A DNA stretch of 16,215 nt, taken from contig JAQUZL010000033.1 in NCBI GenBank assembly GCA_028691385.1, forward strand, positions 1 through 16,215. Reading direction: 5' to 3'. Both the position numbers and the translations under genes were made by a program. Shown piece by piece: positions 1-5,862 of the stretch (position 1 is its first letter; each line of letters begins with the position of its first letter). The notes under the pieces were generated by a model. That model had not been told where the DNA came from and made no database searches. It worked only from the letters and a program-made list of their open reading frames with translations. Origin of the DNA: Oscillospiraceae bacterium (GTDB lineage Bacteria > Bacillota > Clostridia > Oscillospirales > Oscillospiraceae).

Positions 1-855
1 GCCCATAAACACCGTTGCAAGACTGAGCGCTACCAGCGTCAGCTGTGCCCAGGAGCCGGACAGCAGCTCCACGCCGAACACATAGAAGGTGACGCGCAAA
101 ATCGCGAATACACCCATTTTGGTAATGACACCCGAAAGCACCGCCGAGGCGGGCGCAGGCGCAACCGGATGGGCAGTCGGCAGCCATGCGTGCAGGGGGA
201 ACATGCCGGCCTTGCAGCCAAAGCCGATGCAGCCGATGAGATAGAGCGCGCACAGCATGGTTTGGTTACCCGCGCAGGACGCAATCACGCCGCCCGGCAC
301 AAAATCGGTGGTCGGACAAAAGCCCTGCAGCCCCAGCATGCAAAACAGGCCAAGACCCGCGCCCAGCACGGAAAAGCCCAGATATTTGACGCCTGCGTTC
401 AGCGCCGCCTTGCTGCCCGCGTGGAACACCAGCGGCAGGCTTAGCAGCGTCATCGCCTCATAGCCGAGGTACAGTGTAGGCAGGTTGCCGGAAAAGCAGA
501 TGATCAGCAGCGCCGACAGCGTGAGCTGATAGAACGCGAAAAAGCGCTTTGGATGGGGTACGTGCTCCAGATAGCGGAATGCGAACACGCCCGCGCCAAA
601 CCAGCAGCAGGTGACCAGCACTCCGAACAGCACCGAAAGATGATCCGTTGCCAGCGTGAAGCGGAGCGCATCCGTGACGCGCAGCAGCGTGACAGGCGCA
701 GCACAGCCAAGCCCCAGCGAGAGGGTCAGCAGCAGCTCCGCCGTCCAGAGCGCAATCAGCGAAAGACGGAAGAATTTGCGGTTTTCCGCAAGAAAGGTCA
801 GCGCGGCGAACAGCGCCGGCAGTAAAATCGGAAGCAGTAACCAGTAGCCTGTCAA
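1..855 (-). CDS. Second MrpD/NuoM-like proton-conducting antiporter subunit, C-terminus off the left edge
   Basis: This is a polytopic membrane protein of the complex I NuoL/M/N (Mrp antiporter, PF00361) family, of which the first 285 codons are visible. Reading opens at a TTG codon. An AAAGGA Shine-Dalgarno (865-870) sits 9 nt upstream, ATG and GTG alternatives nearby run straight into stops, and the upstream mrpD stop (880-882) is in the same frame, so TTG is the only reasonable start. Visible family marks are a TM5-type glutamate in LYLGYEAMTLLSLPL (about residue 133), a TM7-type lysine in GCKAGMFPLHAWLP (about 215) and a TM8-type lysine in SGVITKMG (about 246). These charges form the proton path in this family. 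It follows mrpD by 24 nt and must be co-transcribed with it. It could be the MbsH'-type second pump of an Mbs-like complex, or an MrpA N-terminal equivalent. The family is certain, the exact subunit identity is not. Confidence 0.88.
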   Translation of the reverse strand, partial: MTGYWLLLPILLPALFAALTFLAENRKFFRLSLIALWTAELLLTLSLGLGCAAPVTLLRVTDALRFTLATDHLSVLFGVLVTCCWFGAGVFAFRYLEHVPHPKRFFAFYQLTLSALLIICFSGNLPTLYLGYEAMTLLSLPLVFHAGSKAALNAGVKYLGFSVLGAGLGLFCMLGLQGFCPTTDFVPGGVIASCAGNQTMLCALYLIGCIGFGCKAGMFPLHAWLPTAHPVAPAPASAVLSGVITKMGVFAILRVTFYVFGVELLSGSWAQLTLVALSLATVFMG

Positions 856-879
856 AATGTCACATCCTTTGTGGGAGCG

Positions 880-2367
880 TCACAGCAATTCAATGCCGTG
901 CAGGAGCAAATTCATGATGGGAACAAACCAGACGCCCAGCGCCACGTTTACAATCATAAAGGCAATGAGCGAAAACCTGCGGCTGCGATCAGAGCGCACC
1001 ACGGGATAGTCCTCCAGCGGCGGCATCCAAAAATTGATGATGGCGGGCAGGTAGTACAGCGCGTTGAGCAGCGAGCTGAACGCCAGCGCCAGCAGCATGG
1101 CCACGGTGAGATAGCGGTTATAAAAGGACGCGTTGGCAATTAAATACTTTGCGCCGAAGCCTGCCAGCAGCGGCAGGCCGCAAAGGCTGAGTCCGCCCAG
1201 TGTGAACGCCGCGCCTGCCAGCGGCGCGCGCCGCGCGGACCCGCGCAGATAGTGCAGCCGCTTTTCGTGCCCGCTCACGTCAATGAGCGTGCCGACGCTG
1301 GCAAACAGCATGGTTTTGGTGAACGCGTGGGCAATCACCTGAAAGCACGCCGCCGCAATGCCAAGCTTTGTGCCAAGCCCCAGCGCGGCATAGATATAGC
1401 CGATCTGCGCCACGGTGGAAAAGGCAATCATGCGCTTGGCCTGCTCCTCCTTGCGCGCGCGGAGCGATGCGATGATCATGCCGCCCACGCCGAACAGGAA
1501 CAAAATATCAGTCAGATGCCACTGCCGCAGCAGCTCCAGTGAGAACACACGCACAATGATTTTAATTTCAAAAATAATGTAGCCCTTCAGCACAAGACCC
1601 GACAAAATGGCGCTGGAGGTGGTTGTGGCGTTGGAATGTGCGCCCGGCAGCCAGCTGTGAAACGGAAACTGACCGGATTTGGCGGCAAGACCCACCGTCA
1701 TCAGCCCCAGGGAAACAATCATTGGCCAGACCATCGAGCCTTGCGCGCTGAGCAGCATCACCGCATTGTGCAGCGGCTCCATCAGCAGCTGCCCCGTGCA
1801 GCGATATAAAATCGCAACGCCCAGTAAAAACAGCCCCGAGCCGAGGGAGTTGAAAATCATGTAGCGGATGGTGCACGCAATGGCAAGGCCGGTCTGGGTG
1901 GCCATGACCACGGCGCAGGCGGCGATGCCGCTGATCTCCAGAAACACATAGCCGGTGAACATGTCGTTGGTATAGACCTGCGCCAGCAGGGAAGCCGAGA
2001 GCAGGTTGATCATCAGAAAATAGAGGTTTTGCTTGCCATTTTCGATGTCGCTCTCAAAGTCCTGGTGTCCGCCGGTAAGGGACAGCAGCATGACGCCGGT
2101 GAAGCAGGCCGCCATGATGCCCTCAAGCACGCCTGCGCGCAGCTCGTTGCCCCAGGGCGCCGGAAAATGACCCAGCTGATAGGTGAAGCTTTCCCCCTGC
2201 AGACCGGTGCAGATTGCCACGATGACGGAGAAAATAAACAGCATGGCGGTGGCCAGCACAGTGAGGTTGTAGCACGGACGCGTCCGCTTGACCAGCGGAC
2301 ACACAATGCTCACCAGCATGGCCAGCATAATGCTGAAAAATGGTAGATTTTGATAAAATGGCAGCAT
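880..2367 (-). CDS. mrpD: Mrp antiporter subunit D (NuoN/MbhH-like)
   Basis: A 495-residue polytopic membrane protein of the proton-conducting antiporter family (PF00361), full length for MrpD/MbhH. It is expected to form a proton (or cation-coupled) channel in the cytoplasmic membrane. Key charges are visible: TM5 glutamate in GYVFLEISG (E144), TM7 lysine in GLAAKSGQFPFHSWLPGAH (K230) with the nearby histidine, TM8 lysine in SGLVLKGY (K261), and a lysine in AHAFTKTMLF (K351). The AFSTVAQIGYI segment (about 315-325) is the family's usual broken-helix region. The loop reads LPGAH where most relatives have LP(D/E)AH, a small divergence. Its ATG shares one base with the mrpC stop (TGATG), suggesting translational coupling. 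Confidence 0.95.
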   Translation of the reverse strand: MLPFYQNLPFFSIMLAMLVSIVCPLVKRTRPCYNLTVLATAMLFIFSVIVAICTGLQGESFTYQLGHFPAPWGNELRAGVLEGIMAACFTGVMLLSLTGGHQDFESDIENGKQNLYFLMINLLSASLLAQVYTNDMFTGYVFLEISGIAACAVVMATQTGLAIACTIRYMIFNSLGSGLFLLGVAILYRCTGQLLMEPLHNAVMLLSAQGSMVWPMIVSLGLMTVGLAAKSGQFPFHSWLPGAHSNATTTSSAILSGLVLKGYIIFEIKIIVRVFSLELLRQWHLTDILFLFGVGGMIIASLRARKEEQAKRMIAFSTVAQIGYIYAALGLGTKLGIAAACFQVIAHAFTKTMLFASVGTLIDVSGHEKRLHYLRGSARRAPLAGAAFTLGGLSLCGLPLLAGFGAKYLIANASFYNRYLTVAMLLALAFSSLLNALYYLPAIINFWMPPLEDYPVVRSDRSRRFSLIAFMIVNVALGVWFVPIMNLLLHGIELL

Positions 2368-2744
2368 CAGACCTTTTCCTTGCCCTTTCTTGCCAGAAGC
2401 AAAATCTTATCCAGATTCAGCGAATTGTACTTGCGGTACAGGCGGATGGTGAGCGCCAGAAAGAACGCGGTGGTGCTGACGGAAACGACGATACCGGTCA
2501 GCACAAGGCCGCTGGGGACGGGGTTGATGTACTGGCTTGGGTCTGCGCCGAGGCCTGTGACGATGGGCGCGGTGCGGCCGTCCACGTAGCCGGCCGCCGC
2601 CAAAAACAGAAAGATCGAGGTGTCCATAATGTTGATGCCGATGATCTTTTTGATGAGATTGGGGTGCAGCAGCGTCATAAATCCGATGGCGAACAGAAAA
2701 ACGGCCGCAATCTCGAAGCGCATATTGATGATGTGTTCCAGCAT
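2367..2744 (-). CDS. mrpC: Mrp antiporter subunit C (NuoK-like)
   Basis: A small three-helix membrane protein of 125 residues, homologous to NuoK and MbhG. In Mrp and complex I it carries part of the central charged axis next to MrpD/NuoN. Diagnostic features are the hydrophobic start (AAVFLFAIGFMTLL), the conserved IGINIMDTSIFLFL helix and the hallmark YINPVPSGLVLTGIVVSVS segment (about 77-95), which matches the Y(V/I)DPLPQALVLTAIV consensus of MnhC. The C-terminus is basic and cytoplasmic. The gene starts one base after the mrpB stop, with GGAAGGGG as Shine-Dalgarno inside the end of mrpB, and its own stop overlaps the mrpD start by one base. It is therefore an integral operon member. Confidence 0.95.
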   Translation of the reverse strand: MLEHIINMRFEIAAVFLFAIGFMTLLHPNLIKKIIGINIMDTSIFLFLAAAGYVDGRTAPIVTGLGADPSQYINPVPSGLVLTGIVVSVSTTAFFLALTIRLYRKYNSLNLDKILLLARKGKEKV

Positions 2745-2745
2745 G

Positions 2746-3639
2746 TCAGTCGTCCCCTTCCGTGATCAGCAGGAAAAAGTTGAAAATTGTGCAGGCAACG
2801 ATGATGCCCACGCAGATGTTCAGCGGCAGAATGAAGCCGCTGCTGAGAATTGCGCCGGGAATCCCCTTGGGAATCTCGATGGCCATATGGTTCGCGCCGG
2901 TGAAAAATGAAAAACACTTGAGCGCGGCATAGATTAACAGGCAGATCACTGTGATGCGGCTGGTGCGTTCCGGCGGAAGCTTTTCCGACAGCCCCTCCCG
3001 GCCAAAGGCCGCGCCATAGAGAATCAGCCCGGCGCCCAGCACCGCGCCGCCGGAAAAGCCGCCGCCGGGGCTGAGGTGGCCGTTCAGAACCACATAGCTC
3101 CCGAACATCAGAATGAACGGAAAGCTGATGCGCACGGCGGTCTGCAAAATCAGATCGTTTTCGTTGGTAGTGACCGGTGCGAAGGCGTGCCGGTGGGAGT
3201 CGGTGCGATGCTGCAGCAAAAACAGCACGCTGATGGCGGCGGCAAAGAGCACCGTGGATTCGCCGAAGGTGTCGAACGCGCGGTAATCCAAAATCATGCC
3301 GGCTACGGCGTTGAGCGCGCCGGTTTCCTCCAAACCGTCCGCTACATAGCGGTCGGAAACCTCGTTGCTGGAGGGGGCATAGGGATCACCGAAGGTGGGC
3401 AAATCCATGACGGCGCTCAGCAGCAGCGCCAGCAGCAAAATGCACGAGGTGACGAACAAAATGTGGAACATGGTGTAGCGCCGGTGAAGCATCGCGCCGG
3501 TTTTCCGCCGTTTCGGCTTCTTTTTGGGCGGATCGGCGGGCGGAACGCCGTCTTGATTGAGAATCAGACTGCGAGCTTCGTCAAACAGATCCGTCTCGCC
3601 GCGCAGCCATTGGGAAAAACGGCCGTTAGGTTCTGTCAT
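2746..3639 (-). CDS. mrpB: Mrp antiporter subunit B with fused MbhE-like N-terminal part
   Basis: A 297-residue membrane protein combining two modules that archaeal Mbh keeps as separate genes. Residues about 55-145 resemble the MbhE/MrpA C-terminal segment (ALNAVAGMILDYRAFDTFGE, with a helix on either side). Residues about 160-292 are a MnhB domain (PF04039), marked by the glycine-rich NGHLSPGGGFSGGAVLGAG motif at about 186-204. Ahead of the first helix is a charged, soluble tail of about 50 residues with a basic patch (PPKKKPKRRK), unusual for MrpB and presumably cytoplasmic. The ATG overlaps the upstream DUF4040 gene by 14 nt and is preceded by GGGAGTGG at suitable distance. MrpB is a structural subunit of the antiporter. 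The assignment is firm; the domain boundaries are by eye. Confidence 0.93.
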   Translation of the reverse strand: MTEPNGRFSQWLRGETDLFDEARSLILNQDGVPPADPPKKKPKRRKTGAMLHRRYTMFHILFVTSCILLLALLLSAVMDLPTFGDPYAPSSNEVSDRYVADGLEETGALNAVAGMILDYRAFDTFGESTVLFAAAISVLFLLQHRTDSHRHAFAPVTTNENDLILQTAVRISFPFILMFGSYVVLNGHLSPGGGFSGGAVLGAGLILYGAAFGREGLSEKLPPERTSRITVICLLIYAALKCFSFFTGANHMAIEIPKGIPGAILSSGFILPLNICVGIIVACTIFNFFLLITEGDD

Positions 3640-3886
3640 CGTCGTCCACTCCCTTCAGCTCACGGATGCGGGAAAGCGTTGTGATGAACAGCACCGTCGT
3701 GACGCCCGCACCGACGGCGGCCTCGGTGATGGCAAGATCCGGCGATTCCAGCATGACCCACAAAATGGCCATGATGCTGGAATAGGCCATGAACACAATG
3801 GCGGTGGTGAGCAGGCGCTTGATAAACGGCAGACTGGCCGCGCAGACAATCAGACCCAAAAGCAGCAGGCATTGCAGAAGAATCAT
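3626..3886 (-). CDS. MbhD-like DUF4040 subunit (stand-alone MrpA C-terminal segment)
   Basis: An 86-residue, three-helix membrane protein of the MbhD/DUF4040 family (PF13244), which corresponds to a segment near the C-terminus of full-length MrpA and is related to NuoJ. The diagnostic stretch is ESPDLAITEAAVGAG (about 48-62), whose glutamate is conserved in MbhD, followed by a third helix and an acidic tail (GVDDDDRT). The same frame stays open further upstream, but the true start is the ATG at 3886. It overlaps the mrpG stop as ATGA, has GAGGAGG upstream, and only from there does the protein become membrane-like. A free DUF4040 gene between mrpG and mrpB is the arrangement of Mbh and Mbs operons rather than of Bacillus-type mrpABCDEFG. 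Confidence 0.9.
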   Translation of the reverse strand: MILLQCLLLLGLIVCAASLPFIKRLLTTAIVFMAYSSIMAILWVMLESPDLAITEAAVGAGVTTVLFITTLSRIRELKGVDDDDRT

Positions 3887-4206
3887 ATATCGCTTGCCTC
3901 CTCGCGGTCGCTGCCGTCGGGCAGCGTGCCAACCAGCAGAATTTCCATGCGGGCGATGAGGTGCGATGCGACGGGGCTTGCGATCCACATCAAAATCCAA
4001 ACGATGGCAATTTTGGCGGAAAGGGCGGTCAATCCCGCCAGCACCACGGTGCCTGCCAGCGTTAAAAACAGCCCCATGGTGTCACCCAGCGCGGCTGCGT
4101 GCATCCGGCTCATGACATAGCGGAACCGAAACAGACCCAGCACGGCGACGCAGCAGACAAACAGCCCCAGCAAAATCAGTACCGAACCGATGATTATGCG
4201 GATCAT
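3883..4206 (-). CDS. mrpG: Mrp antiporter subunit G
   Basis: A 107-residue membrane protein of the MnhG/PhaG family (PF03334), homologous to MbhC, and needed for assembly of the Mrp complex. Three hydrophobic segments are visible. The family signature is LGLFRFRYVMSRMHAAALGD (about 23-42), which matches the usual GLLRLPDFYTRLHAATKADT region, followed by TMGLFLTLAGTVV and a helix ending in ASPVASHLIAR. The normal partner of that last motif in other MnhG proteins is PVAAHAIARAA. The start overlaps the mrpF stop by four bases (ATGA) and the stop overlaps the DUF4040 start the same way, so translation is probably coupled. The acidic C-terminus (DGSDREEASDI) is ordinary. Confidence 0.95.
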   Translation of the reverse strand: MIRIIIGSVLILLGLFVCCVAVLGLFRFRYVMSRMHAAALGDTMGLFLTLAGTVVLAGLTALSAKIAIVWILMWIASPVASHLIARMEILLVGTLPDGSDREEASDI

Positions 4207-4523
4207 GTTGCGTCCTCCTTTGATTCCGGATTTTCATGCTTGAGCCGCTTGTGATGGATGACCACGCGTGTCAAAATCGACACGGCGACCAGATTCAGCA
4301 GCGCGTACAAAATGGCAATGTCGATGAGAAAGCTCTCTGCCAGATACAGCGCCAAAAAGCACAAAAAAATAACAACCAGCGTGCAGATGAGATTGACCGC
4401 CACAATCCGGTCGCTGAGGCGCGGGCCGATGACCGCGCGAATCAGGCAAAGCGCAATGAGCATCCCAAGCACCGCCATACCGGCAAGCAGCAGATAGCGC
4501 AGAAATCCCACAATTTCAATCAT
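4203..4523 (-). CDS. mrpF: Mrp antiporter subunit F
   Basis: A 106-residue, three-helix membrane protein of the MnhF family (PF04066), homologous to MbhB. It shows the conserved cytoplasmic motif IRAVIGPRLSDRIVAVN (about 28-44), whose aspartate is the functionally important acidic residue of MrpF proteins, then the IDIAILYALLNLVAVSIL helix. The tail is charged (HHKRLKHENPESKEDAT). The start overlaps the end of mrpE by eight bases (ATGATTGA) and the stop overlaps mrpG by four. MrpF together with E and G forms the cation-handling end of the complex in current Mrp structures. The identification is secure. Confidence 0.96.
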   Translation of the reverse strand: MIEIVGFLRYLLLAGMAVLGMLIALCLIRAVIGPRLSDRIVAVNLICTLVVIFLCFLALYLAESFLIDIAILYALLNLVAVSILTRVVIHHKRLKHENPESKEDAT

Positions 4524-4986
4524 GGCAGCCGTCCTCCCACTGCTTCAGAAATGTAAACAACGAGGAGCTGTCCAGCCCTTCGGCGGAATGGGCGTCCAGC
4601 GCATGGACGCAGTAGGTGTCCGGGTCGGTGGAAATGGTGATGGTGCCGGGGGTCAGCGTGATGGAATTGGCAAGAAAAAACCGCGCAAACCGCTTCCTGA
4701 GCGGCACGTGGAACGTGACGATACTCGGGGAGATGTCAATGCGCGGCTTGAGAATTTGATGCATCACATGTAAATTGGAGCTGACAATGGCGCAGAACAG
4801 CATCACGCAGAAATGGAAAAATTTTCCCACATTGGCAAACCCACGCAAATCCATGCGCGCGGAAAATCCACACAGCTTGCAGGTAACCCAATAGAGCACA
4901 GCGGAGAACACTGCGCCGAAGCATAGAATTTCGAGGGTGATTTTTCCGTTGAGGATGACCCAAAAGAGCATGAGCAGGATAAACAT
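4516..4986 (-). CDS. mrpE: Mrp antiporter subunit E, first gene of the operon
   Basis: A 156-residue protein of the MnhE family (PF01899), homologous to MbhA, with two or three N-terminal helices followed by a cytoplasmic alpha/beta domain. Hallmarks are the NSITLTPGTITIS motif (about 107-119), equivalent to the LLITLTPGT motif of other MrpE proteins, and HALDAHSAEG, equivalent to the HAMD segment. The frame opens at an ATG at 5010, but that codon has no Shine-Dalgarno. The ATG at 4986 has GGAGAAGG (4996-5003) nine bases upstream and gives the usual family length and hydrophobic start (MFILLMLFW), so I take 4986. It is the first gene of the operon, and its promoter candidate lies about 80 bases upstream. 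Confidence 0.94.
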   Translation of the reverse strand: MFILLMLFWVILNGKITLEILCFGAVFSAVLYWVTCKLCGFSARMDLRGFANVGKFFHFCVMLFCAIVSSNLHVMHQILKPRIDISPSIVTFHVPLRKRFARFFLANSITLTPGTITISTDPDTYCVHALDAHSAEGLDSSSLFTFLKQWEDGCHD

Positions 4987-4995
4987 AGGCAAAAA

Positions 4996-5003
4996 CCTTC
5001 TCC
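4996..5003 (-). promoter_or_regulatory. Ribosome binding site that sets the mrpE start
   Basis: GGAGAAGG on the minus strand lies 9 nt before the ATG at 4986. It falls inside the coding sequence that would result from the upstream ATG at 5010, which has no such site, so it favours the shorter protein. Confidence 0.7.
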
Positions 5004-5064
5004 AAAGCATACATTTTGATGTAAAATTATGGGCAATTTCGACGATATTTTAGCAAAACTTCTC

Positions 5065-5094
5065 ATAATAAATTAATATTAACAAAAAGTGCAA
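5065..5094 (-). promoter_or_regulatory. Candidate promoter of the mrp operon
   Basis: On the minus strand TTGCAC (5089-5094), an 18-base A+T-rich spacer and TATTAT (5065-5070) make a fair sigma-A-type promoter. Transcription would begin near 5058, giving a leader of about 70 bases before mrpE. The A+T-rich surroundings contain other weak -10-like hexamers, so the exact element is uncertain. Confidence 0.5.
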
Positions 5095-5166
5095 GAAATT
5101 GCTACCCATTTGCTAAAAAAATGCCGAAAAAATTCTCATGGAAAAAAAACGAGTATGCCGGCGCTC

Positions 5167-5195
5167 TTGACCTTCAAATATGACCGTGATATAAT
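5167..5195 (+). promoter_or_regulatory. Strong promoter of fabZ with extended -10
   Basis: TTGACC (5167-5172), 17 bases, then TATAAT (5190-5195) preceded by TG at the extended -10 position (TGATATAAT). It is close to the sigma-A consensus. The start would be near 5202, leaving a leader of about 73 bases. The leader contains a small inverted repeat (TGCGC / GCGCA around 5214-5231) that I cannot assign. Confidence 0.8.
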
Positions 5196-5274
5196 ACCAA
5201 TATTAGGTCGAACTGCGCGGCCATTGGCGCAATTTGTACCGTGTGTACGAAGAAAATTTGGGAGGTTGATTTCC

Positions 5275-5709
5275 ATGGTTATGGATCAGGAAGGCATCAA
5301 GAAAATTATTCCGCATCGCGATCCGATGCTGCTCGTCGATTCCGTCGAAGAGATGGAGCTGGGCAAGAGCATTGTCACCAAATTTCACATCAGAGAAGAT
5401 TGGAACCTGTTCAAGGGCCATTTCCCCGGCGCACCGGTTCTGCCGGGCGTTTACACCGTTGAGTGCATGGCGCAGGCGTCCGATATCCTGCTGCTGAGCT
5501 ACGATCGTTATGCAGGCACTACGCCGTTCTTCATCGGTATCAACAATGTCCGTTTCATCAGCAAGATTGAGCCGGGCGACACCATCGAGATTCACTCCGC
5601 CATTTCCGCAGAGCGTATCGAGAAGGGCATCGTCACCTGCTCCGCTGAAGTCTTTAACCAGAATGGCGTGAAGTGCTGCACCGGCGACGTCACCCTGGCC
5701 ATGCGCTAA
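5275..5709 (+). CDS. fabZ: 3-hydroxyacyl-[acyl-carrier-protein] dehydratase FabZ
   Basis: A 144-residue hotdog-fold enzyme, normal length for FabZ, which dehydrates 3-hydroxyacyl-ACP to trans-2-enoyl-ACP in type II fatty acid synthesis in the cytoplasm. The N-terminal KKIIPHRDPMLLVDSVEE motif, the catalytic histidine in FKGHFPGAPVLPGV (H49) and the catalytic glutamate in YTVECMAQAS (E63) are all present. The start at 5275 is preceded by GGGAGG (5260-5265) at 9 nt spacing. The second ATG two codons on is also possible. An open frame continues upstream to 5089 but crosses the promoter and is non-coding in character. It is the only plus-strand gene, with its own promoter and terminators and no other fab gene nearby, so it is a stand-alone copy. 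A related 3-hydroxyacyl-ACP dehydratase-like role cannot be excluded. Confidence 0.94.
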   Translation: MVMDQEGIKKIIPHRDPMLLVDSVEEMELGKSIVTKFHIREDWNLFKGHFPGAPVLPGVYTVECMAQASDILLLSYDRYAGTTPFFIGINNVRFISKIEPGDTIEIHSAISAERIEKGIVTCSAEVFNQNGVKCCTGDVTLAMR

Positions 5710-5732
5710 GCGTCGCAAAACAGTGATACATC

Positions 5733-5766
5733 AACCCCCGGGTCGGCCATGCCGCACCCGGGGGTT
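5733..5766 (+). terminator. fabZ terminator hairpin
   Basis: A perfect 11-bp stem (AACCCCCGGGT with its complement) closes a 12-base loop, 23 bases after the fabZ stop, and is followed by TTCTCTG. The stem is very strong but the T-tract is weak, so it may act together with the next hairpin. Confidence 0.7.
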
Positions 5767-5779
5767 TCTCTGCCCTGCG

Positions 5780-5822
5780 CATACGAAAAGGACGGCTGCA
5801 CAGCAGCCGTCCTTTTCGTATG
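5780..5822. terminator. Bidirectional terminator between convergent fabZ and the TRAP/LarA operon
   Basis: A perfect 20-bp inverted repeat with a 3-base loop. The core is AAAAGGACGGCTGC paired with GCAGCCGTCCTTTT, so each strand ends its G+C-rich stem in a T-run. It lies about 70 bases after the fabZ stop and 40 bases after the stop of the LarA-like gene on the other strand, and should serve both transcripts. Confidence 0.92.
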
Positions 5823-5862
5823 AAACAACTATTCTTTGGAGGAAGAAAGAAGTTTTATTTGA

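Noticed and set aside
3887..4000. N-terminal extension of the DUF4040 gene
   Set aside because: It is the out-of-frame shadow of the mrpG end. The helix-rich protein and the Shine-Dalgarno begin at 3886.
5089..5274. Upstream extension of the fabZ frame
   Set aside because: The frame stays open, but it spans the fabZ promoter, and the extra residues do not match FabZ. The GGGAGG site supports the start at 5275.
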